Source: Granulicella sp. S156 (lineage in GTDB: Bacteria > Acidobacteriota > Terriglobia > Terriglobales > Acidobacteriaceae). From it: 64,000 bases of DNA. The DNA lies in the NCBI RefSeq assembly GCF_009766105.1, contig NZ_LMUH01000005.1, forward strand, positions 334,315 through 398,314, written 5' to 3'. The notes below the pieces were generated by a model. It was not told where the DNA came from. It did not search any database and worked only from the letters and a program-made list of their open reading frames with translations. The translations under genes and the position numbers were made by a program. Positions 9,082-15,819 of this stretch are shown one piece after another. How positions within the stretch are numbered: the first letter of the stretch is position 1; each line of letters starts with the position of its first letter.

Positions 9082-10230
9082 CTAATGCTTCAGGCTGCAG
9101 AGATCCACATTTGGATTCACGAGTTGATCGCTCTCCTGTGTCACCGATTTCCATGCGACCTGCTGCAACTGAACTGCAACGGCAGGTGAGATGCCCAGTG
9201 TCGCCGCCGCCTGCTCGCTTCCTCCGAACGTACGAACATCCGTGCCGGTGATCTTCTGAAAGAGCACCAGGCCACTGAGGTATGCGCCATAAATGCTGGG
9301 ATGATGGAATCCTGCATCGGTGGGCGTATCGACCGTCGACGGCTCGCTCCCAGGCTGATAGTTGAAGCTGAGGGAAACGCCTGTTGCGGAGCCTCCATAG
9401 GGATCAGGGTTGGCAACGCCTTCACTCCAGGCACGCGACCAGGCATCGCCCACCGCCGCGATGCCGGCGATGTGGCCATCCTGCATCGCGGCGCTCAAGT
9501 ACACGTCATGATAGGCGTCCGTAAGTTTGCCCAGAGACGTGAGGTAGGCCGAGGGTGAGAACGGGGTGGTGTCACTATCCTCATAGGCGGTATCGGCTGG
9601 CGCCCAGGTCTGATAGAGATATACATTCGCGTTCGGCGCCGCAGTATGCACGCCCTGCTCGATCGTGCCGACGGCATCGCAGAAGACCGAGGGATCGCTT
9701 TTGCTGTTTTTTGAAAGAGCAACAGGGATTGGCTGGAAACTGGCTTCTTGCAAGACCACGGTATTCCAGAGGGACTGATTGATCACGTCCTGGGCTGCGT
9801 TGTAATTGGTGATCAGCGGTGTCTCGGAGATAGCTTCGATGTGCACGTTGTAGGGCAGCCCGGTTTCGACAGCGAGCTCGGCGAAGATGCCCGGGATTCC
9901 ACCCCACGGCCCCGTTTCGCCAGGTTGACTCTCCATCCGCGCCGTCACTGTCGTATTGAAGTTCTCATCGACGACCTGTGCCGATGCCGCCGTGGAGCCC
10001 AAACCACCCGTGACGGGTGTGTTGTTGTAGGTTCGAACAGGCAGGTAGCGCCCGTGCGTAAAACTGTCGCCCACAAACAGGATGTGTTGGGTCGGCGGCG
10101 TGCTGGAGACGGTGATAGGGTGACCGTTCGTTCCGCATCCTAGGGTGCATAGAGGAAGTGCGGAGACGGCAGCCACGAGGGCGAACGTTGTCGATCTCGA
10201 ACGAAAGAGCGTCATTGCATTCTGCTTCAT
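9082..10230 (-). CDS. Secreted SGNH-hydrolase-like protein
   Basis: About 382 residues from the ATG at 10230, or 386 from 10242. A hydrophobic export signal ends in LCTLGCG, a loose lipoprotein box. After it comes ILFVGDSFTHG, the block I GDS motif of SGNH/GDSL hydrolases with the nucleophilic Ser. Near the end DAGFHHPSIYGAYLSG resembles block V, which supplies Asp and His (D-x-x-H). The middle (NTVVLQEASFQP) fits block III. Such enzymes remove acyl groups from carbohydrates or lipids. Distance to the upstream esterase gene and shared strand suggest co-transcription; both may act on the same extracellular substrate, which is inference. Confidence 0.65.
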   Translation of the reverse strand: MKQNAMTLFRSRSTTFALVAAVSALPLCTLGCGTNGHPITVSSTPPTQHILFVGDSFTHGRYLPVRTYNNTPVTGGLGSTAASAQVVDENFNTTVTARMESQPGETGPWGGIPGIFAELAVETGLPYNVHIEAISETPLITNYNAAQDVINQSLWNTVVLQEASFQPIPVALSKNSKSDPSVFCDAVGTIEQGVHTAAPNANVYLYQTWAPADTAYEDSDTTPFSPSAYLTSLGKLTDAYHDVYLSAAMQDGHIAGIAAVGDAWSRAWSEGVANPDPYGGSATGVSLSFNYQPGSEPSTVDTPTDAGFHHPSIYGAYLSGLVLFQKITGTDVRTFGGSEQAAATLGISPAVAVQLQQVAWKSVTQESDQLVNPNVDLCSLKH

Positions 10231-10393
10231 CAATATTTCCATTTCCTTTTTAGGGGTCTCCATTCGTGGAGCGATCTGGAGTCTGCGCTTCTTATGAGGA
10301 ACGGCATCGCGCACGAAGGCGGCCGTATTGTGTGTATGCGAGCTCCGAGCAGGCCCATGGAGGCGCCTGCCGCAGATAGTCCGGCAGATTCAG

Positions 10394-11380
10394 TTACTTC
10401 AGGAAGCGTTGTTGGATGAGCCAGCGTTGGAACATCTCCGGCCACGCACTCTCTTCAGGAATGCCTACGGCCAGACCGGCGCCATGCTCGCCATGGGCGA
10501 ATAAATGCGCGTCCACCGGGATTCCTTGCGCCTTCAGAGCCGCGACGAATAGCACGCTGTTCTGTGGGCTGATCTTTGCGTCATCCATGCTCTCGAACAG
10601 AAAGACCGGAGGCGTGTGCGGTGTTACATTCTTCTCGCCGGAGAGGTATGTCTGAAGATGCTGCAACTCTGGTCCCTCGAACCCGCGAAGCAGATTGCGG
10701 TAAGAACCGGAAGGGGGCACGTCGGCAGGATCCATCGAGATCACCGGATATCCCAAACCAAGCAGCTCCGGGCGTCCACGTTCTGCATCCACGGCATCAT
10801 GCACCGGCAGGCCGAAGTCGGTGGCGGAGTGCAGGGTAAGCGTACTAGCCAGGTGTCCACCTGCCGAGAATCCAAACAGAGCTACTCGCTGTGAGTCGAT
10901 TCCAAGTTGAGCGGCGCGATAGCGGATCAGCTTGAGGGCACGCTGCCCATCCCACATCGGAACTGGGTAACGGTAGCTTCCGTCCTTCTGCGCGAGCCGG
11001 TAGTACAAGACAAACGAGGTCGCATGAAGCGTTTGCGAAAAGTACTCTGCAACCGGCGCTTGTTCCTTCTCATCCGTTAGGCGGTCATAGCCACCACCCG
11101 GAATAATGAGGATCGCAGGCCTCGGAGAAGATCCTTCTGTCCGTGCGGGGAACATGCGGAGATAAGGAATGTCTCTGCATGGATCATCGCCGATTGCCCC
11201 TGGCGCACGCCCGTCCCACAGGCGTATATCCGCTCGATCCGCAGGATCATAACAGTTGGCCGACTCTTCATGAGATGACGACGAGGCGGCGCGTTCGTGC
11301 CGGTGACTTTGTGCGAAAGCTTGCAATCCCGTGGAGGCCAATAGGACGAAGGCGAAGACTCTATAACCGTTTTTCAGCAT
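10394..11380 (-). CDS. Secreted alpha/beta-hydrolase, acetyl-esterase type (BD-FAE-like)
   Basis: About 328 residues from the ATG at 11380, chosen because the signal peptide (VFAFVLLASTGLQAFAQ) then lies at the N-terminus. Motifs: LIIPGGGYDRL, the oxyanion-hole region; ALFGFSAGGHLAST, the nucleophile elbow G-x-S-x-G; FESMDDAKIS with the acid residue; and FAHGEHGAGL carrying the catalytic His. This is the pattern of exported sugar acetyl esterases of the xylan type. It is the first gene of a leftward run with the SGNH-like gene and perhaps the amidase. Confidence 0.8.
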   Translation of the reverse strand: MLKNGYRVFAFVLLASTGLQAFAQSHRHERAASSSSHEESANCYDPADRADIRLWDGRAPGAIGDDPCRDIPYLRMFPARTEGSSPRPAILIIPGGGYDRLTDEKEQAPVAEYFSQTLHATSFVLYYRLAQKDGSYRYPVPMWDGQRALKLIRYRAAQLGIDSQRVALFGFSAGGHLASTLTLHSATDFGLPVHDAVDAERGRPELLGLGYPVISMDPADVPPSGSYRNLLRGFEGPELQHLQTYLSGEKNVTPHTPPVFLFESMDDAKISPQNSVLFVAALKAQGIPVDAHLFAHGEHGAGLAVGIPEESAWPEMFQRWLIQQRFLK

Positions 11381-11608
11381 GTTCGTAATGTTCAACTTTC
11401 CAACTGAGCGGTACCCAGTTATAGAAGCTATGAACCAATACAAAACGCTTTGTTGTCTGCAACATCTTAGGTTTTTCTAAATTAGTTCCAAAACCCTTTG
11501 GAATCAATGGCAATTGCCATAATCGCCCGGCAGCGTGGTCCTGAACTCGAACGAGACGCGCGAAATCTTCTCATCAAGTACGTCACCCCAAAAGGGAACG
11601 AGACCTGA

Positions 11609-11650
11609 AAACAGCAAAGCCCGCGGTATTGGCCGCGGGCTTTGCTGTTT
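11609..11650 (-). terminator. Orphan intrinsic terminator, probably displaced from gyrB
   Basis: Perfect 18-bp stem (11609-11626 with 11633-11650; core GCCCGCGG) and a 6-nt loop. Read leftward it is followed by TTTTC, the better T-run of the two strands. It sits 7 bp outside the left end of the transposon. Rejoining the two flanks places it about 15-20 bp after the gyrB stop codon, so it is best read as the gyrB terminator, now separated from its gene by the insertion. Confidence 0.75.
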
Positions 11651-11652
11651 CC

Positions 11653-11657
11653 AAAAG
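11653..11657. repeat. Candidate target-site duplication (left copy)
   Basis: AAAAG directly before the left TGT terminus. The right flank reads AAAAG at 51934-51938, but its first A is also the last base of the right ACA terminus. So the duplication is either 5 bp with a one-base shared boundary or an exact 4 bp (AAAG). Tn7 makes 5-bp duplications. Confidence 0.6.
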
Positions 11658-11681
11658 TGTAGACGGACACATAACCCGAAA
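11658..11681 (+). repeat. Left terminal inverted repeat, TnsB site L1
   Basis: 24 bp beginning TGTAGACGGACACATAAC and ending CCGAAA. It is the exact reverse complement of 51911-51934. The inner core GGACACATAA is shared with the other putative TnsB sites. Confidence 0.93.
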
Positions 11682-11742
11682 CCCTTGATCCTTTAGAGTG
11701 AGTCGTTTGCAGCTGCTTGCAAAATATAACGATGTCACTCGC

Positions 11743-11790
11743 GGAACCATAAAATGATATTTTCAATCGATAAAGACGCATAACCTGAAA
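11743..11790 (+). repeat. Left-end internal TnsB-site-like repeats L2 and L3
   Basis: L2 at 11743-11760 (GGAACCATAAAATGATAT) resembles right-end site R3, and L3 at 11773-11790 (AAGACGCATAACCTGAAA) resembles the terminal site. Both run in the same inward direction as L1. Wide spacing at the left end and tight spacing at the right end match the arrangement in Tn7. Confidence 0.75.
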
Positions 11791-11970
11791 CAAGCAGTTA
11801 GAGCCATGTAATTGGGTTTATCCAGCGGCTGCCGATCATCTAACTCACAATAGGTACCTTCGCCATATTTTTAGCTGCCCTGGAGAGCTTCTATCGACTG
11901 TCGGATAAATGCCTAGGAAATCCCAATAAAAACCAGAAATTTCCGGAACAATATGGTAACTAACTGGGTT

Positions 11971-12012
11971 CATCTGTGATAGCCTCGGCGGTATCGGAGG
12001 CTATCACAGATG
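11971..12012 (+). promoter_or_regulatory. 16-bp inverted repeat upstream of a small cargo gene
   Basis: CATCTGTGATAGCCTC at 11971-11986 is perfectly complementary to 11997-12012, with a 10-nt spacer. It ends 36 bp before the preferred start of the gene at 12049 and overlaps an alternative ATG at 12010. It could be an operator for the encoded regulator or an mRNA hairpin; there is no T-run for a terminator. Confidence 0.6.
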
Positions 12013-12048
12013 CTAGATCTACATTGGCAAGCGCTGGAGTCGAACAAC

Positions 12049-12333
12049 ATGGCAAACCACGGCGAGCGACAATCAGAAGTCTTGTTCAACGAAATCGATC
12101 GATTAGCTGATCAGGCAGACAGACAACCTACTCAGACTTTCAGCATGAGAATGCCTTTCGCGCTCTATCTAGAGTTTAAGAAGTTAACCAGACAATTGAA
12201 GGATGCTGCGCCCGCGAACTCCAAAGACAAGTACACGATGACGTCGTTCGTAAACTCTGCGGTCGCCGCGATCTTAATCCCAGCTCTCAAGGAGAGAGAA
12301 GCTGCGGACCGTTCAGCGCCTAATCCACGTTGA
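12049..12333 (+). CDS. Small protein, possible ribbon-helix-helix regulator
   Basis: 94 residues from the ATG at 12049, chosen because GGAG lies 9 bp upstream; an ATG at 12010 in the same frame would add 13 residues but falls in the hairpin. The part TFSMRMPFALYLEFKKL followed by a helix and TMTSFVNSAVAAILIPAL has the strand-helix-helix order of Arc/MetJ-type regulators, with a segment like those in plasmid partition or antitoxin proteins. This is a fold guess only. It is the first gene inside the left end; in Tn7-like elements small DNA-binding proteins are common there. The nearby inverted repeat would suit self-regulation. Confidence 0.5.
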   Translation: MANHGERQSEVLFNEIDRLADQADRQPTQTFSMRMPFALYLEFKKLTRQLKDAAPANSKDKYTMTSFVNSAVAAILIPALKEREAADRSAPNPR

Positions 12334-12586
12334 AGGTATTTATGGGAGAAAACATAACGATCTCTCTCGGTCATCCCGTACTGATCTTCCTTTGGAGCCT
12401 GGCTCTTTTCTGGTCGGGTGCGTTATCGTAATGCACTAACATCAATCGCGTGCCAGCGCCATCTGGATCGCCGTAGCAGCCACTGCCCGGATTGTCGTGC
12501 ACGATATGCTTGCCGGGTTCATATTTGCATCCTCGCGTCCCGTTGGGTCCAGAGGGACCAGCGGAATCAATTGCAGTACTGAGGAG

Positions 12587-12742
12587 ATGAGGGTAGCCGC
12601 AATCAGCGATACCCACGGCCGGCAGAGCTGGGAAATGCTAATCTGCGATGTGTTTATTCATGCAGGGGACATGACTGGACGAGGCTCTTTGCAGGAGCGC
12701 TCAAAATGCAATGTTTCCGCGAAGAATACTGTCCTTTACTAG
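12587..12742 (+). pseudogene. Truncated calcineurin-like metallophosphoesterase
   Basis: 51 residues beginning MRVAAISDTHGR and continuing DVFIHAGDMTGRGSLQE. These are the first two metal-binding motifs (D-x-H and G-D) of the calcineurin-like phosphoesterase family, at the right spacing for its N-terminus. After SLQE the similarity ends and the frame stops, whereas full members have about 200 residues or more. GAGGAG precedes the ATG. It is a remnant left by deletion. Confidence 0.65.
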
Positions 12743-12967
12743 GCCTTGAGAAAGGCTACACGATTCGTCAAACGACGGCCATCTGTCCCCTGTGGGGTGG
12801 GATGAAACAATTAGTGTGATAAGCGTTGCGCTGTGGCGCGTCTCTAGCTACGTCTGAAGTTGATGCGAATAATAGCTCAATGGCAAGTCAAAGAACCTTG
12901 CAATATGCGGCCTATGATTAGGCCGCGGAAACAGATGAGAGCTCGCGCATAGATAGCGAATGTCTTG

Positions 12968-13345
12968 CTAAGACTGGCATGCGACTGCAACAACGAGGGC
13001 TTCATCAAGGACGTTGAGAGCATCTTCCCCTTGGCCAGCTCGCTGGAAAACAAGATCTACCAGAAGGACAATTAGAGTCGGATGCTCGAGAGCATTGAGG
13101 ATGCGGGCAATTCTGTCTTGATAATCCGATAGTGGGTGCTTGTCGAGACCCTGCTGCTTGAGTTCGGTGAATATAAAGCGAGAGACTACATACAGCACGC
13201 GGGGAAGATCAGACCAGAATTCTGAGTTTTGGTTCTGTAGTTTAAGGACTGCCTCGTCGCAATCTGAAAATGCAGTTGGATCGATCCGGTCTATGATGTC
13301 GGCGTGCCGTCTGATTCGGCTGAGTGTATCGTCGATTCTTGGCAT
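12968..13345 (-). CDS. Hypothetical protein under a palindromic operator
   Basis: 125 residues, mostly helical and acidic, with no recognised motif (PRIDDTLSRIRRHADIID, LVDLVFQRAGQGEDALNVLDEAL). Its ribosome site GGAGG at 13350-13354 is the last part of a 30-bp perfect palindrome, so translation as well as transcription may be blocked when that element folds or is bound. The XRE gene at 13691-13909 has a near-identical palindrome in front, which links the two in one regulatory unit. Function unknown. Confidence 0.5.
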   Translation of the reverse strand: MPRIDDTLSRIRRHADIIDRIDPTAFSDCDEAVLKLQNQNSEFWSDLPRVLYVVSRFIFTELKQQGLDKHPLSDYQDRIARILNALEHPTLIVLLVDLVFQRAGQGEDALNVLDEALVVAVACQS

Positions 13346-13349
13346 CGAT

Positions 13350-13379
13350 CCTCCATGTTGGCAATTGCCAACATGGAGG
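13350..13379. promoter_or_regulatory. 30-bp perfect palindrome, likely operator of the nearby XRE protein
   Basis: Perfect dyad centred at 13364/13365 with core TGTTGGCAATTGCCAACA (13356-13373) flanked by CCTCCA and its complement. It starts 5 bp upstream of the start codon of the leftward gene. The core matches the site at 13942-13959 at 17 of 18 positions. Confidence 0.75.
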
Positions 13380-13690
13380 CCAGTCTAGCTTGCTATATCG
13401 TGATATGTCCACGAGTGAAGTCATCTCACATCGGTTCTATTTCTGACGGCCGCTCGCTAATTAGCTCTTCCAGTCATCGGTAGAAAAAGCGATCATGAAA
13501 TAGATTGATTTTGGCGTCGGGACTCACGAGCAGTGAAGGGTGACTAAGCTGTTGGTATTCCCCAAGAACGGCGTTATCGCGTCTCTGTAAGCGTCTAGCT
13601 GAGTGGCGCGAGAAGCTGCTTTCCGAACCTGCCGGAAGCATTTACGCATCGACCATCGTCATGCCTCGCTAGCTCTAACAGGATTTCACT
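13380..13690. other. Gap in the regulator module
   Basis: About 310 bases with no supported gene or repeat; reading frames are short and broken. Confidence 0.4.
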
Positions 13691-13909
13691 TCACAACCCT
13701 TCAGTCAGTTTAGAGATCGTGATCGAAAGCCCCGCGGCAATCGTTTGGAGCGTGGTCAAACTGGGGTCTTTTTTCCCCGTTTCAATCTCGGAGAGATAAC
13801 TTCGATCCATTGCCAAGAAATCTGACATCTCCACCTGCGTCCATCCACGTTTCAGGCGAAGCGCGCGGATGCGGTCGCCGAACTGGATACGGATGTCAGA
13901 ACTGGACAT
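13691..13909 (-). CDS. XRE-family helix-turn-helix regulator
   Basis: 72 residues, a single Cro/CI-type HTH domain: FGDRIRALRLKRGWTQVEMSD, then FLAMDRSYLSEIETGKK as the recognition helix region and DPSLTTLQTIAAGL as helices 4-5. It has no partner domain, so it should act as a DNA-binding dimer. The palindrome at 13942-13959 lies 33-50 bp upstream of its start and between it and the divergent gene at 14002, suggesting control of both and of itself. A second copy controls 12968-13345. The regulon is inferred from the shared site. Confidence 0.88.
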   Translation of the reverse strand: MSSSDIRIQFGDRIRALRLKRGWTQVEMSDFLAMDRSYLSEIETGKKDPSLTTLQTIAAGLSITISKLTEGL

Positions 13910-13941
13910 CCTACAATGGTCGCGTTATGCTTGCCGTATCC

Positions 13942-13959
13942 TGTTGGCAATTGCCTACA
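13942..13959. promoter_or_regulatory. Second copy of the 18-bp palindromic operator
   Basis: TGTTGGCAATTGCCTACA, one base different from the core at 13356-13373. It sits in the divergent promoter region between the XRE gene (start 13909) and the gene at 14002. Confidence 0.72.
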
Positions 13960-14001
13960 GATTGCTAAGAGTTTGACCACCAAACAAGGAGTTGGGTCTC
14001 A

Positions 14002-14211
14002 ATGGAACCTCTCAATGAAAGCCAACCGATGTGCCCCTATTGTGGGGAGTCTCACGAGGACGGGTGTGACGAGGATGATTTCGCCATAAGCGCCGAAGAC
14101 GCAGAGACTGAAGCTGCGGAGGCTAGAGCAGAGGAGGCTAGGTCTTTGGCTGGAGGCGAACATGATAAGGATGGAGATCTGCGGCCGGTATCCCGAGATT
14201 CCCCACGATGA
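14002..14211 (+). CDS. Small acidic protein with a zinc-ribbon-like start
   Basis: 69 residues. MCPYCGESHEDGCDEDD near residue 10 holds a C-x-x-C pair and a later Cys that could bind zinc; the rest is acidic and alanine-rich (AEDAETEAAEARAEEARS), probably helical. AAGGAG lies upstream. It is divergent from the XRE gene and shares its operator region. Function unknown. Confidence 0.5.
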   Translation: MEPLNESQPMCPYCGESHEDGCDEDDFAISAEDAETEAAEARAEEARSLAGGEHDKDGDLRPVSRDSPR

Positions 14212-14333
14212 AACGGTAATTCAGGAATGCCGTACTGTTAGGAATATTATCTGCACTCTCAGCGTGCAATAAGCACATCCGAAATCAAGCAGAGAACACG
14301 AGTTCGTCGTCCTACTTTGAGTTGCCTCAATGT

Positions 14334-14373
14334 CTCTTTCTCCAGAGGAACGTTGATTGCAGGCAGAAGCCCA
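14334..14373 (+). repeat. 40-bp direct repeat, copy 1
   Basis: Identical over 40 bp to 44148-44187, 29.8 kb away in the same orientation; begins CTCTTTCTCCAGAGGAACG. In this copy its end forms the left arm of the hairpin at 14365-14396. In copy 2 that hairpin is lost. It may mark an old recombination junction inside the element. Confidence 0.85.
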
Positions 14374-14396
14374 GCCTAATTGCAGGTTGGGCTTCT
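14365..14396. terminator. Terminator-like hairpin
   Basis: AGAAGCCCAGCCT (14365-14377) pairs with 14384-14396 with one G-T pair and a 6-nt loop, followed by TTGC. It can serve the rightward genes ending at 14211 or the leftward frame ending at 14422. Confidence 0.55.
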
Positions 14397-14421
14397 TTGC
14401 ATCTCTATGTAGGAGATGGCG

Positions 14422-14631
14422 TCAGCATTTGTAAATTGGTTCGTCGTACAACGGTTGGTGACGAAAATTGGCATAGAGCGGTTCAGTGTCCACAGTCTTC
14501 GTCGCGCCTGTGCGAAGTTCCGCCGCAAATCCGGGCGCTACAGAACCGCGAAGGCTCGTTAGGGCTTCGAACGGAATCATTAGTTTATTGTTGACGCAAT
14601 AAGATGCAAAAAGAGCTACCAACTCAGACAT
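14422..14631 (-). CDS. Hypothetical small protein
   Basis: 69 residues (MSELVALFASYCVNNKLMIP to QPLYDEPIYKC) with a natural-looking composition and a G/C-rich third codon position. Its start overlaps the divergent gene at 14604 by 28 bp, which weakens the call, and the ribosome site is poor. No family recognised. Confidence 0.35.
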   Translation of the reverse strand: MSELVALFASYCVNNKLMIPFEALTSLRGSVAPGFAAELRTGATKTVDTEPLYANFRHQPLYDEPIYKC

Positions 14632-14969
14632 CTCGACGGTGCGATGGAAAGGCCGTCTATCGCAGTTGGAAGTCGGCCGAGAGACAGGCGGAGCTCGCGA
14701 CCACAAGAGAGGGAGCGCTCGTCATTGCCTACGAGTGTCCGGACTGTGGATCGTTACATATCGGCCATGCTGATCTATCCCAGCGCCTGGCGCGGGAAGT
14801 CCACATCGATCGAGTTTGCCTTCGGTGCGGTGCATCGATTCATGAAGCAAAACGGCAAAAGGCCAGACAATGGAATAGTCCAGTCTTGTACTGCAGTGCC
14901 ATTTGCAGGCGATCGGCGGCTTCAGAACGACATCGAGAAAAGAAAGACCAGGATCGGATGGAGCTATGA
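14604..14969 (+). CDS. Small protein with two cysteine-pair (zinc) motifs
   Basis: 121 residues. It holds YECPDCGSLHIGH (C-x2-C with two His) around residue 45-57 and CLRCG...CSAICRR around 73-102, which together look like two zinc-binding knuckles. The C-terminus is basic. The stop overlaps the start of the phosphatase gene by ATGA, so the two are translationally coupled. It may bind nucleic acid, which is inference. No homologue recognised. Confidence 0.6.
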   Translation: MQKELPTQTSRRCDGKAVYRSWKSAERQAELATTREGALVIAYECPDCGSLHIGHADLSQRLAREVHIDRVCLRCGASIHEAKRQKARQWNSPVLYCSAICRRSAASERHREKKDQDRMEL

Positions 14970-15583
14970 GAGCAGTGTTTATCCGCCACGGGCAGAGCAC
15001 TGGAAATGTTGGCATTCCCTGTGAGGACCTTGCGCTCTTAGAACTGACTGAACTGGGCTGGGAGCAGGCCAGAGAATTGGCTGAGGGCTGGATTGAAGTT
15101 CCCGATTTGATTGTGACTTCGCCATATTTACGTGCCCAGCAGACTGCCGCTCCAACAATGAAGCGCTTTCCTGAAGTGCCGGTCGAGGTCTGGCCGATTC
15201 AAGAGTTCACCTATTTACAGCCCGGCCGTTGGAATGGCACTCTGAGCATCGAACGGATGCCTTTTATTGAGCAATATTGGGGGCAAGCCGATCCAGAATA
15301 CTGCGATGGAGCGGGAGCCGAGAGCTTCTCGTCATTGCTGGAACGAGCACAGACGGCTCTGCAGCGTCTCGCATCGTACCCAACCGAGACTTTGATCTAT
15401 CTCTTCAGCCATGGACAATTCATGCAAGCTGTCCGCTCGCTCGTAACTGAATCCAACATGAGCAATCGAGAGAAAATGAGCGGATTCTGGGGGAAAGGAA
15501 GTCAGCCTATTTCCAATGGCGAATTGATCCGAGTTCGCAAGGAAGGTACCCGGTGGGAATATTCCGGATCAAAGAGGCTGTAA
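14966..15583 (+). CDS. Histidine phosphatase (phosphoglycerate-mutase-like)
   Basis: 205 residues from the ATG at 14966. FIRHGQSTGN at residues 5-14 is the RHG motif with the phosphate-accepting His; TSPYLRAQQTA carries the conserved Arg; and YLFSHGQFMQAV holds the second His. E-S-F near the middle (GAGAESFSSLLERAQ) fits the family as well. Substrates range from sugar phosphates to phosphoproteins and cannot be told here. The start is chosen from the ATGA overlap with the upstream zinc-motif gene and GGAG 5 bp before. The large ATPase gene follows 236 bp later on the same strand, so the three could be one unit. Confidence 0.85.
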   Translation: MRAVFIRHGQSTGNVGIPCEDLALLELTELGWEQARELAEGWIEVPDLIVTSPYLRAQQTAAPTMKRFPEVPVEVWPIQEFTYLQPGRWNGTLSIERMPFIEQYWGQADPEYCDGAGAESFSSLLERAQTALQRLASYPTETLIYLFSHGQFMQAVRSLVTESNMSNREKMSGFWGKGSQPISNGELIRVRKEGTRWEYSGSKRL

Positions 15584-15819
15584 TCTTTTGAGATCTCACG
15601 GCAGAGGGCCGATGCGATGGCGAAGCATCGCTAGAGTTTCGGCGGACCATGATGATGCGTATGAGATTGAACCCGGAAGAAGCGGCGCAGCCTAGCGTCC
15701 GATAGAACTGTATCCGATCTAGAATAGATTGATCTAAGAGCTGTAATTTCTATTGCTTGGGTGCCCGTCCCGTAGAGTGCTCTCTGCAATGTAGATAGAC
15801 CTTTAGGGAGCGAAGCTCT

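Noticed and set aside
11507-11520. ATGGCAATTGCCAT, sharing GGCAATTGCC with the XRE palindromes at 13356 and 13942
   Set aside because: It lies outside the transposon and matches only the inner 12 bases; a chance palindrome is the simpler view.
11507-11608. 33-codon rightward frame just before the orphan terminator (starts MAIAIIARQRGPELERDARN)
   Set aside because: The composition is plausible, but there is no ribosome site and no family. The hairpin after it fits gyrB termination better.
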